Source: Liopterus haemorrhoidalis (lineage: Eukaryota > Arthropoda > Insecta > Coleoptera > Dytiscidae). From it: a stretch of 64,000 nucleotides of DNA. Positions 23,004-33,356 of the stretch are shown one piece after another; position 1 is the first letter of the stretch, and each line of letters opens with the position of its first letter. Under the pieces are notes generated by a model, which saw nothing but the letters and a program-made list of their open reading frames with translations, ran no database searches and had not been told where the DNA came from. The translations under genes and the position numbers were made by a program. Location of the stretch: NCBI GenBank assembly GCA_963971575.1, contig OZ020625.1, positions 23,586,992 through 23,650,991 of the forward strand. The letters run 5' to 3'.

Positions 23004-23709
23004 CAGTCTGTTCCAAACGGTTAAGCGGAACTAGATTTTGCAATCTAGTTACTTTTATTGTTTAAATCGTGCCTTTCGGCCGTTTTGTTTAAGCTTTGTA
23101 AATCATACTTACAATAAACATTTTTTGCTTAAGGTTAATATCATTTTAAAATGTCATTTTCTTTATATTTTGATTTTTTGTGTCATTCTTGGCCGTTTTG
23201 TTTAAGCTTTGTAAATCATACTTACTATAATCTGTCTCAATTTGTAATACGAAACTAGATCTGGTTACTTTGGTGACTGTTGTGGTGTAAACAGACTTTG
23301 GCGTATCCGTGTGAACCAATACTATGATAATATTATAAATGTATTGTTAATATACAACATAAAAAATGAACTTTTCCTGTTAGTTCCGTATTACAAAATG
23401 AGACAGATAATATAAACATTTTTTGCTTAAGGTTAATATCATTTTAAAATGTCATTTTCTTTATATTTTGATTTTTTGTGTCATTCTTAATACAAATTTC
23501 CCATTTATTTATTTTTTTTGTCATTAAAATATCTAAAAAAAATATTTAATTTTGACATATGTCATTCGTTTCCATGGTTTCATTGTTGGAATTTTAAATT
23601 TTGACATCCTAACGTGAAAAATGAAATAACCCAAGCAAGGTCCCTTCTCGTGACAACCTAAAAGAACTAAATTCCCATTTAGTTCCGCTTAACCGTTTGG
23701 AACAGACTG
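23004..23709. mobile_element. MITE family B with nested MITE A
   Basis: Ends CAGTCTGTTCCAAACGGTTA and inverted TAACCGTTTGGAACAGACTG, TA at 23002-23003 and 23710-23711. Inside, a block of about 112 bp beginning GGCCGTTTTGTTTAAGCTTT is duplicated in tandem (23079-23190 and from 23191), and MITE A sits in the second copy. Harbinger copy 1 has the empty TA site. Confidence 0.9.
23228..23410. mobile_element. MITE family A, compact full copy (183 bp)
   Basis: Ends TAATCTGTCTCAATTTGTAA and TTACAAAATGAGACAGATAA, flanked by TA. The intact first copy of the host's internal duplication gives its empty site. Confidence 0.88.
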
Positions 23710-23821
23710 TATTGTTCCTAACTCGAATATTGTCATTATATCTTCTGTTTTGATATTATTGCTGTGTTAGGTACATCGTTTATAAAATTAACATCTGTTT
23801 CTAGATCTGGATTAAGATTGC

Positions 23822-24330
23822 TCAATCTATTGCTCCCAGAATTCGAGAAAACCGTGCGATATAGCAAAAGTCTTGACGTACATTACACTGTTCCATTTGA
23901 ATATTAGGCATTTTAATATATTGATGACGCAAGGTACAAATTGCGATATTTCTCGATATATTTCTTATATCCTTTGAAACTGCAGATTTATGGCAACCAG
24001 TAAAGTCCCTTACCATTAACATACTTCCAATAATATAATATCGTAGGATTTGTATTGAATGTAAGTGAATGCGTGGTTCCTGTAAATATTATTTCATAAA
24101 ATATTAGGTATTTGTGTACCAAGGCACTAACTTACCTATTAGTAGGATGGTTAATTAAATGTTTAATATGATGTAATATTGAATTACAACTTTGTTTACT
24201 TAATATTACTATTTACTCGAAATCTATTGTAAATTTTTCCATCATCCCATTGATTAATATAATCATATCTATGCCTATAGACGGGTATGCGGCGAAAACG
24301 TATAAATATATTAATATATAACATTTCCAT
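23822..24330 (-). pseudogene. HARBI1-type transposase remnant, copy 2
   Basis: Minus-strand frame starting MLMVRDFTGCHKSAVS and continuing with RHQYIKMPNIQ and RQDFCYIARFSRILGA-ID, matching the remnant at 13866-14265. It ends at the first catalytic Asp (ID). No DDE domain follows. Confidence 0.78.
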
Positions 24331-24479
24331 TCAATCAAATTAGGGCCGGTTTCTCGAAAAATTCAGTTGTAGATATAGCATCGATATCCATGGATACCGC
24401 AACTTATCGACACAATAGCAAAATTTGGGTTTCTTGAATGTATTTTTCTATTTATTGATGACCCATAACTAGAGCCCTG

Positions 24480-25791
24480 CAAATCCGCGGGTATCCGCGG
24501 ATTATCCGCGGATATCCGCAACTTTTCTGCGGATGCGGATAAATTATCATTTAAACCATGCGGATGCGGATCGGATGCGGATTAAATGTCATATCCGCTT
24601 ATCCGCAATATCCGCGTGAACATTAAATCTTCGGTTACTTTCGGAGAAACAAGCAATTGTGTTCTGACTACGCAGTCCTCGGTTATTTTCGGTTGTCTGT
24701 ATATACAGAGTGATTATTTAATGGCGAGACGACGTCACCGAATTTTACGTGCTTTCTAGCAGAAATACTGGTGAATACTATAACTAGAATAACTATGATT
24801 ATGAAGAAAAAAAGATTATGCGCGTGCGCGCATAATCGCCTGCTACGATGTGTATGAAACGGCAAATTATTAAAACTTCCAGTGACGTCGTCTCGCCATT
24901 AAATAATCACTCTGTACATGATATTTTGTAGCATTCAATCTCACTTTATGTTATTTTTATTAAGACATTTGTCCATGATCAAGACTGAGTTGAGACAATC
25001 AACTTAACTTTCTTTTTATTATTGAATATATTATAGAAAATAATATTTTGGACAAAAGTTTCCTGGTACACTTTCGACGTAATTCTTCCTACCTCTGCTC
25101 TAATTCTGGCTTTTAAATCTGATAAAGGTTTTTTTTTACATAAAACTGATTAGTAAGTTTTATTTAAATACCAAAATTTACCTACATAATTTTTTCTCGA
25201 AAATTTTATTATGTAACCTGCCAATTTTTTTATACTACCCGAAGTAAAACGTCTTGCAGATCCCAAAAATTTGAAAAATGACACATGTTGCTATTTGAAA
25301 AAGTTGTAACGCCATGCGCGAAATGGCGTAAGATAATTACTTGATCCTAAAAATATGAAGCACCTTCTATCAAGTAACTTTGCTGATTTTTTTTTTTTTC
25401 AATATTAAAAAAAGCAGCACGCCACTTACTCCCTACGAAAAAGAACGCTTAGGCCCCCCAAAATTGTTATCTCACTCTAGATTTAAATAAGTTATTAGCG
25501 CATCTAGGCCTTAAAACTTTTGGGGTCCCTTAGGTTAGGGTAAGTAATAAATAAGCTGGTAAATCCAAAAATTTTCAGTAGCGTTTTAGAGCAGAGATTA
25601 CCTAAACAGGCGAAATATGTTAGTTCTTTCCAAACTGACAGCAAAACCTGTAGTGCGGATATTTTTGCGGATGCGGATCGGATACGGATTTGTTATTTAC
25701 AAAAGCTGCGGATGCGGATCGGATGTGGATCATGGATGTGCGGATGCGGATCGGATGCGGATACAGAAAAGCTTATCCGCGCAGGGCTCTA
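24480..25791. mobile_element. hAT element with ATCCGC/GCGGAT subterminal repeats, copy 1
   Basis: Ends TAGAGCCCTGC and GCAGGGCTCTA; perfect 8-bp TSD CCCATAAC at 24472-24479 and 25792-25799. Both ends carry many copies of GCGGATGCGGAT or TATCCGCGG, likely transposase binding sites. A relative sits at 60049-61248. Another inverted pair near 24715 and 24895 (ATTTAATGGCGAGACGACGT) marks a nested TIR element inside. The frames at 24683 and 25617 are repeat-derived. Confidence 0.9.
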
Positions 25792-25971
25792 CCCATAACT
25801 TATTGATACGTTATATTGCCGATGAGCGCCCTTTATCGTATCTATAAATATGAGAATTGTCATCTAATATCAGTTCTGACATAAGACATCAGGTTATTTC
25901 GCAATTGCAGAATACTAGTAAAGATATACTATTAATTGTTTCTTAAAATCATATATATTAAGATATTCTTA

Positions 25972-27105
25972 GGGCCGGTTTCTGGAACATTTTTTTATTG
26001 ACACGATATCGCCTCAATAGTTATCGATACAATAAACCTTATCGAGTCGACAACTTTTTGACGGTTTCTCGATACTCATCTGACATGTTTATTGTATCCA
26101 ATAACTATTGTATCGATATGTATGCATTTCAATTCACACAGCCAAAATATTTACAAAATCTCTTGTCATTTATGTGATCAATTGTTCACAAAGTTAACAA
26201 TAGTCAACGTCAGTGTCGAAAATATTTTACAAAAATATATATTTTTAACAATTAGTTTAAAAATAGATTGTTAAAAAATGGCAGAAAAAATGTGTAAACA
26301 TTTCACATGGAAAATTTGCAAAAGACATATTTTTTTTTTATTTTCAAAATTTCCTCATTATTTCCCGGCCTATGAAATAAACTGCGGTCTCAACAGAGCA
26401 ATTCGATGTATTACTTTTTTAACAATTTTGCAAACTGTACTTATGTACATGCACATCATCACCAACTAGCATTTGAAAAGCCCTTGTTTCCAAAAATCTC
26501 AAAGCAATTAAAATTTGAAGCTGCGCCGAAATAGATTTACTTCTTTGGGTCATGGGTTCTAAATCATCTCCAATTAGACGGCATAATTGCATGCATTTTC
26601 ATTTGCTTAACCGGTATTGTTGAATAAATTCTAATTCGCTTTAAATGCGGAATGGGTCACTTTTATCTCTCGCAGTTCTCCGATGTAATAAACATACTGC
26701 AATTACAACAGCTTAATCAAATTCATCAGAACTTGAATTGTCCATTTTACCTCTATAACAGTATAAGAATATCTTAATATATATGATTTTAAGAAGCAAT
26801 TACTATTATATCTTGTAATAAAAATATATCTTTTTCAAAAATATATTGCAATTGTAAAATAACCTTATCTGTCATATGTCAGAACTGACATTAGATGACA
26901 ATTCTCATATTTATCGATACGATAAAGGGTGCTCATTGGCAATATAACGTATCAATAAGTTATTGGTTCGATATCTCATCGATAAATAGAAAAATACATT
27001 CCAGAAACCCAAATTCTGCTATTGCGTCGATAAGTTTCGGTATCCATGGATATGGATACTATATCGATACGATATCTACAACTGAATTTTTCGAGAAACC
27101 GGCCC
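25972..27105 (-). mobile_element. PIF/Harbinger element E1, inserted in E2
   Basis: Ends GGGCCGGTTTCTGGAACAT and the inverted GAATTTTTCGAGAAACCGGCCC, TSD TTA at 25969-25971 and 27106-27108. Minus-strand orientation: terminal region 27105-26765, transposase start codon at 26745, remnant to about 26290. Its 5' half is nearly the same as E2's. Confidence 0.85.
26290..26745 (-). pseudogene. HARBI1-type transposase remnant of E1
   Basis: Minus strand starts MDNSSSDEF at 26745 and, after breaks, reads HKSTVCKIVKKVIHRIALL and RPQFIS, matching the E2 copy. Everything from the first catalytic residue on is lost. Length is about a third of a normal 350-400 residue HARBI1 transposase. Confidence 0.72.
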
Positions 27106-27126
27106 TTATACTGTTATAGAGGGAAA

Positions 27127-28128
27127 ATGGACAATTCAAGTTTTGATGAATTTGATGAGGATGTGTAATTGCAGTATGTTTATTACATCGGAGAACTGTG
27201 AGAGATAAAAGTGACCCATTCCGCATTTGTAGCGAATTAGAATTTATTCAATGATACCGGTTAAGCAAATGAAAATGTATGGAATTATGCCGTCTAATTG
27301 GAGGTGATTTATAACCCATGACCCAAAGAAGTAAATATATTTTAGCAAAACTTCAAATTTTAATTACTTTGAGATTTCTGGCAACAGGGGCTTTCCAAAT
27401 GCTAGTACACAAAAGTACAGTTTGCAAAACTGTTAAAAAAGTAATACATCGAATTGCTCTGTTGAGACCACAGTTTATTTATATGCCGGAAAATAATGAG
27501 GACATTTTGAAAACCAAAACCAAATTTATATCTGTTCTTTCCATGTGTTAAAGGTTGTATATATACACATATTAAAATAATTTCACCAGGCGGAAAACAT
27601 ATGGAGCTTTATAGAAATAGAAAGAATTATTTCTCTTATAAGGTTCAAGACATATGTGATGCTAATTTAAAAATTCGGGATAAAGATGCACGATGGCATG
27701 GTTCTACTCATGACAGCACAGTTTTTAATGGGTTACATATAAAATTTCGATTGGATGAGGGCTTATTTCCAAATTGTTTTTTATTGGGTGATAACGCTTA
27801 CGCATCGAGTAATTACATGTTGCCTATTCTTAACCCTACAACTGCAGCTTAATTGCGATATAACAGTGCTCACATTAAAACAAGGAATACTGTTAAAAGA
27901 ACATTTGGAATATGGAAACGTAGATTTCCATGTTTATCTGCTGGGTTTAGAAACAAACGAGAATCCACTTTAGCAGCGATTGTAGCAAGCGCGGTTTTGC
28001 ATAATATGGCGAGAGAAGAAGCAAAAGATTTTTGGGAAAATACCGTATTTAATGAAAATCAAGACGAAATCAATGAACAAAACGATGGAATCAACGCAGT
28101 AGACAATGGAATCATTTTTTGCTTGTAG
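27127..28128 (+). pseudogene. HARBI1-type transposase pseudogene of E2
   Basis: The frame begins MDNSSFDEFDED at 27127 and, with several breaks, runs through HKSTVCKTVKKVIHRIALL, SPGGKHMELYRNRKNYFSY, ARWHGSTHDSTVFNG, LLGDNAYASSNYM and TVKRTFGIWKRRFPCL to the stop at 28126-28128. PIF/Harbinger nucleases use a DDE triad. The first Asp motif (GCIDGTHI in relatives) reads GCIYTHI, and the catalytic Glu (normally VERxFG) reads VKRTFG, so only the middle Asp (LLGDNAY) is kept. There is an in-frame stop at 27850-27852 and a frameshift before 27600. It is clearly inactive. The parallel frame at 27755-27973 is a shadow. Confidence 0.9.
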
Positions 28129-28169
28129 CGTTAATTTTTTAACAAGTACTTCTATTATTTGCAATTTTC

Positions 28170-29212
28170 TGACTCAGAACCCAGCGATTTTGTAGAAGTT
28201 GTGTATTCTTCGGACGTTCAACTAACATCCACCTGTCATCTTCATCTAGAGAATCCATTTCTTCTTTAATGGCCTACATCCATAACTCCTTCTGGTTCGA
28301 GTTCAGTGCTTCAGAGAATGAGTTTGGATCATTCTATTCATGAGCAGCAGCTCCTGCCATCATCAAGAAATCATCACTCTCCATCCAAGCTGGTTTCTTT
28401 CGGTGCCATCTGCTTCTTGAGTTTTCTTTATCAGGAACTTTAGGATTTCGTTTCGTTAATTCTTCAGTTTCTTAACTATTATCAAAATCTTGACTTCCTC
28501 CAGAATTAGACGCCGTGTCAAATTCTTCATTTTCGCTTCTATTTTGATTTTCATTGTTGTAGGACTTGACTTCTTCCGGCTCTTTCTTCTTTCCAGATGA
28601 CAAATTAGGACAATTTGAATCCGAAACTTCCTCTCCACGAACTGCAAATTCCAATGTATTGCACACAACTTCTGGCTTGAATCTCACATCATGACTCATG
28701 ACTACTTTCCGTTAAGAAGGAATCCAGACTCGACATCCATCCTTGACGTTGAAATATCCAACAACTTGATCGAAAATAGCTTTTTCATCAAACTTTTTGC
28801 GGAAATTATTGTTTACATGAACGTAACATCCAGTGCCGATGAAATTATAAGATGATCAAGCCTTCCTACAGGTCGATTGTACCACAGTTCATAAGGAGCT
28901 TTGTTCTGGTCTGTTGATTTTCCAGTACGATTTAAAATATATGCTGCAGTGTTGCAGGCTTCTGCCCACAATCCTTTATGCAATTTTCTTGCATTCAACA
29001 TAGAACATGCAACTTCCACAATGGTGCGATTTTCGCGTTCCGCTGCACCATTTTGTTCAGGAGTGTAAGGCGGAGGAATCAATTGTTCTATTCCTCTGCT
29101 TGCGAGCAGTTCAGCAACTCTCTTGTGGTTAAACTCCTTACCTTCATCACATCTGAATTCCTTGACATGTCCGTTTGTTTTAGCTTCATTTAAAAATTGG
29201 TCCAAACATCTT
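28170..29212 (-). pseudogene. Ty1/copia retrotransposon fragment (integrase to RT start)
   Basis: Read on the minus strand: the C-terminal half of the integrase core with RCDEGKEF, YTPEQNGAAERENRTI and LWAEACNTAAYILNRT (29205-28830), then a charged acidic linker (KKKEPEEVKSYNNENQNRSE), then VERPKNTQLLQNRWVLSQK, the first motif of copia reverse transcriptase (RT). There is a frame break near 28715 and several stops below 28470. Upstream gag/protease and downstream RT and RNase H are absent, and no LTRs are seen. Confidence 0.87.
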
Positions 29213-29279
29213 TAAAATTCAATAATAGCGATATTCAGTACGCTGATAAAATAAAATATCAACAAAAAATTAAATTGGA

Positions 29280-29410
29280 AACAACACATAAAAGCCTTGA
29301 AAACCGAAAGCGTGAAAAGATTAAATATTATGAAAGCTGTCAAAAGTCAAGAATGGTGAGCAAATAGGAAAATTCTTTTAACGATGTATAAAACTATCAT
29401 CAGACCCAAC
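29280..29410 (+). pseudogene. LINE reverse-transcriptase thumb fragment
   Basis: The + strand reads KRLNIMKAVKSQEW, a stop where relatives have Gly, then ANRKILLTMYKTIIRPNL, the thumb motif just after the RT palm in jockey/I-type LINEs. It is isolated from the LINE that starts downstream and is a separate remnant. The minus frame at 29347-29811 has no recognised product. Confidence 0.7.
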
Positions 29411-29512
29411 TTATATATAACACAAATTCCATAAATCTCTTTTAAACTAATTAAACTACTACTGACATCTCTGTTTAAACAGCACAAAAAATAAATAAAA
29501 TAAAAATCAATT

Positions 29513-30879
29513 ATGGAAACAAACCAAAATGTGTAATGACAAGACACAGGTCCCCCTGCCGGACCAAACAGGAATAAACCATATGAAAACGAAATAAGTC
29601 TGCTAAATCTGAACAAGTCTACCGTACAAAATAATATTAAAACATTTGCAAATATTACCAAACAAAATACAAACAATGAAATATTTCCTAAAAAAGAACA
29701 AGCCATAATTATGAATGCCGTAGAAGGGCTACATATAATAGAGTATATACAAGCTATAGGCAAATACGTATCTCCAAAAAATATATTATTCGCATCAAAA
29801 ATTTCGTACAACCGTATATGTATCTACTTTAAATCAACAGAAATTGTAGATGAATTCATAAATAACCACCGTACCATCCAGATAAATGATATAACAGTAT
29901 CTACTCGAAGATTAATCACGCCCGCAAAAAGAATAATAATCGCAAACGTATGCCCATCTATTCCTCATAAAAAAAAATAGAACTGGAACTCGAACAAGCA
30001 GGACTCACACTAATATCAGCCATGACCTTCGTAAGAGCAGGATTCTAGGAAGAAGAATATAACCATATTTTAAGTTTTCGGAGACAAGTATACATATCAC
30101 CAAAAGAAGCTCATCAAATTCCAGAAACAATTCTATTGGACCACGAAAGTACATAATATAGAATATTTATTACGGAAGACTTACCACCATGCACAGTTTG
30201 CAAGAAATTTAGACATAAAACTGAAAATTGCAAGTAAAAAGCTACCCAAAATATATCACAAACTCAAATAATTACAGAAATACCCCCACAAAATAATCAA
30301 ACAGAGTTACAAAATACACAAAACAACGTAGCATCTATACAAAATCATGCAGAGAAATCAAAAATAAACACAAGAAATGAATCAGAAAATAATATTAAAA
30401 ATCCACAACAAAACGATCCTAAATTAAACATAGATATAAATCCATCAACGGCACAAAAAAGGCCTCTTTCAGGCTTATCGGATTCAGAAGGAAATGAAGC
30501 AGAGGATAAAATTAAAAATAAAGAGATCGAAAATCAAAATACAAATATGCAAAAAATAGCAAAACATCAAGCGAAAATAGCCCTTACATGAAAACCAGCA
30601 AAACGGAGATCAATAAGCCCCAACCTAAAAATACAAATAAAAGAGATAATTACAAACACAAAGGAAGAAATAGAGAACAACCCAGAAAAATACATACTAG
30701 AGTCAGAACTTTTTACAGACCTAATAGAAAATGCTCTTGGGTTAAATGACCCAATAACCATTGCGCGAGACTATACATACGATATAAAAAATTTAATAAA
30801 AATGATGAAAAAATTGAACAACATAGTTGAACATAGACCTACAAAAAATCGTTTCGCAAAATTATACACAAATCAATAA
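29513..30879 (+). pseudogene. I-like LINE, ORF1 (Gag-like) with CCHC knuckle
   Basis: A broken frame of about 455 codons. The N-terminal half contains an RNA-binding-like domain (NAVEGLHIIEYIQAIGKYVS, IIIANVCPSIPHK). A single CCHC zinc knuckle, CTVCKKFRHKTENCK, lies at about 30190-30235, followed by a low-complexity Asn/Gln/Lys-rich region and a C-terminal helix-rich end (ALGLNDPITIARDYTYDIK). At least four stops interrupt it. It would coat LINE RNA. ORF2 starts 30 bases downstream at 30909. Confidence 0.82.
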
Positions 30880-30908
30880 AAAAATAATAATAATAAGTAT
30901 AATTTAAA

Positions 30909-31145
30909 ATGTCTATAATTCAATGGAATTGCAATGGCTATTTTTCTCATTTAGCGGAACAAAAACCCAGACTATCTTTGTATACAGGAATCAAGATTAC
31001 AACCCCATCAGTTATTATATTTATCAGAATACACAGTATTCAGAAAAGACCGACAAAATCCCGTAAACGCAAGCGGAGGAGTACTCATATTAGCAAAAAA
31101 TACAACGCAAAATTTGGAAATATTATTAAACACGAATTTAGAAGC
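30909..31145 (+). pseudogene. I-like LINE, ORF2 endonuclease start
   Basis: Begins MSIIQWNCNGYFSHL, the AP-endonuclease first motif of jockey/I-clade LINEs (QWNCNG). A frameshift near 30960 leads to QESRLQPHQLLYLSEYTVF and NASGGVLILAKN. Only about 80 of the usual 220 endonuclease residues remain. A hAT element begins at 31154, and the later half of the endonuclease is not found on either side of it. Confidence 0.82.
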
Positions 31146-31952
31146 AATTAGACCAGTGGTTCTTAACCTTTTTGAAGTCACGGAGCACTTTTGACCATAA
31201 GGTAAATTCGCGGAGCACCAAAATCAAAAAGGCAAAAAACCAACAAATACATCAAAACAAACACATCATTTTTATTAAAAATTAAACATAATTATTACAT
31301 AACAGGTAAAAATCACGTTGATTATACATTATACAGCGCATCCCTATGTAGGGGATAATTGCTAACAAATATTTCAGTTCATAGAAATATTTTTCAAATT
31401 CTTACATTCCGACATACAAAAATATCATATTTTAGATTTTTTTTCTAATTTGTACAACCTTTCGCTGTTTGATTTTGAATTTTTCAGCTGTTTTGCCGCC
31501 CTAGGCAGCCGCCTAAACTTGCCTAATAGTTGAAACGGCCCTGGAGGAGTTTAAAATAGGGATGGGAAAAAAACATCGATGTATCGAAAACATCGATGTT
31601 TGTTTTAAAAACATCGATGTTTTTACCATCGATGGTCAGCTGGCGATAGTATCTATAAAACATCGATATCTACTACCGATGTCGATGTTTAAACTTTGAA
31701 ATTCAGAAACTACCGCTAGAGGCGTTGGAATCTTAAAAATTTAATTTTAGCAAAATATAAGCGCCATCTATTGTGATATAACAATACTAATAGTGTTAGT
31801 TCTTATTCTTCTTAGCAATTAGCAGAACACGAAAAAATAAGAAGAAACTTCTAATTTTTGCAAACAATGCGAACAACCAACGACGCCAACACACTTTTTC
31901 TTTTTGAGTCTTGTTGACACTTTCCCAGTTGTTATTCCTCCAATCCCTGGAT

Positions 31953-32092
31953 TTTTGTAAGTTGTCATTAGCTATTTTTTATATATTGAAGTTGGCTTTT
32001 CCTGAACAAAATGATCAAAAGCTTCAATTAATCGGTAAAAGTAACTAGAATTGAAAATCTAGTTCCGCCTAAACCAAAGGAACAGACTTTAT
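31953..32092 (-). mobile_element. MITE family B, one-ended copy
   Basis: Right terminus CTAAACCAAAGGAACAGACTT; the interior TTTTCCTGAACAAAATGATC matches the reverse complement of 32231-32413. The other terminus is missing. Confidence 0.75.
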
Positions 32093-32230
32093 TTCAACTT
32101 AAAAAAGTATGAAAATAATTGTGTATGACAGTGTTATTTTTATGTTAAATAATATAAAATTAACATTAAAATTACTATATTAGTATTGTAATAAAATCCA
32201 ATATTTCATTTTAGATTTGTAAAAATAGTA

Positions 32231-32413
32231 AGGTCTGTTCCTTTGGTTTAGGCGGAACTAGATTTTCAATTCTAGTTATTTTTACCGATTGATTGAAGCT
32301 TTTGATCATTTTGTTCAGGAAAAGTCAACTTCAATATATAAAAAAATATCTAATGACAAATTACAAAAATGAAAATTGTGGTTAGTTCCGCCTAATCGTT
32401 TGGAATAGACTGT
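32231..32413 (+). mobile_element. MITE family B, full copy
   Basis: Ends GGTCTGTTCCTTTGGTTTAG and CGTTTGGAATAGACTGTA, inverted repeats of about 28 bp with GGCGGAACTA inside. No coding capacity. Confidence 0.82.
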
Positions 32414-33356
32414 AGGTACAAATTAGGATTATTATATTGGGTATAATAATGTTAATGTGAAATTAATTACTATTAAAAAGGAATATTTTTATTTCAAAAT
32501 CTAATAAATGCTTTTTGTGTATTATATGTTACTTTTTTCGTATTTTATCTTTACATTATTAAATAAAACCTATATAACATAAATAAATAGCTTTCTCAAT
32601 ATTAATAAAACATCGATGTTTCCGATACATCGATGTTTTTCCTTCGATGTTTTTTCAACATCGATAGTAAGCGCCGATGTTGACATCGATGTTAAACATC
32701 GATGTTTTGCCTTCGATTTACAACCCTAGTTTAAAATACACCCAATACGAGTAAAACATTGTACAATCCATGTATTGTCCGTTATTTCATATCTGTAAAA
32801 CGTCTACAGCTACAGCGGGATTCTCCACACTTTAGAGCTGATCGAAAGAGAGAATGAGCTAAAGGAGTAGGTTTGCCTGTACCATAAAAAAATAATTCAC
32901 TAATAAAAAATGCCTTACCGGATAGTTATCTAAGACCTGAATTACAAATGTTATAACTTATGAACAGAACTCACATAACATAATCCAAATAAAAACATAT
33001 AAAATGTGACTATATCAGAGGATCTGACGGAGACACTGAAATATTGAAATGAGAAATGCGACGCAACAATTTTCAATAATTTTGACATCAGACAGCGAGA
33101 TAGGAAGGGAAATGTCGCCACAAACATACGAATGCTGACGAACAAATAATTGTATTCATTGTCACAAAACAAAAACAGAGTTATGTCTGGCACCGTGAAT
33201 AATATAGGCCGGTAGAGTCAATGCTCTATCTGGGTAATAAGATATGATTGGAGTCAACACTAGAATTCGGATTTAAAAATTTCGCGGAGCACTTGCAACA
33301 AGCTCGCGGAGCACCAGTGCTCCGCGGAACACCGGTTCAGAACCAGTGAATTAGAC

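Larger units (their letters stand above)
20893..24339 (-). mobile_element. PIF/Harbinger element, copy 2 (inverted, 3' lost)
   Basis: Starts GGCCCAGTTGCACAGTTACC after TAA and is the reverse complement of 13636-15611 with four later insertions: 20934-21263, 21299-21812, 22261-22560 and 23004-23709. Its far end is cut by the element starting at 24343. A block near 21898-21952 is duplicated at 22186-22241. Comparison with copy 1 provides empty sites for all four insertions. Confidence 0.82.
24343..28165 (+). mobile_element. PIF/Harbinger element E2, 3' end truncated
   Basis: Starts GGGCCGGTTTCTCGAAAAAT after TTA (24340-24342). In order: left terminal region, a hAT insertion (24480-25791), more terminal region to 25971, a self-family insertion E1 (25972-27105), then the transposase pseudogene from 27127. 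Its right terminus is missing; a Ty1/copia fragment begins at about 28170. Confidence 0.82.
31557..32728. mobile_element. hAT element with CATCGATGT repeats (inner)
   Basis: Ends TAGGGATGGG and CAACCCTA; perfect 8-bp TSD GTTTAAAA at 31549-31556 and 32729-32736. Each end has a cluster of the palindrome-containing motif AACATCGATGTT, over a dozen in all. Two MITE B copies are nested at about 31953-32092 and 32231-32413. Confidence 0.9.
31154..33348. mobile_element. hAT element in the LINE (outer)
   Basis: Starts CAGTGGTTCTTAACCTTTTTG and ends CCGGTTCAGAACCAGTG with GGAGCAC subterminal repeats; perfect 8-bp TSD AATTAGAC at 31146-31153 and 33349-33356. It carries another hAT (31557-32728) and no visible transposase. 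The minus frame at 32951-33193 is not recognised. Confidence 0.9.

Noticed and set aside
29347..29811. 154-codon hydrophobic minus-strand frame
   Set aside because: Antisense to the LINE 5' region and ORF1; hydrophobicity follows from AT-rich antisense sequence.
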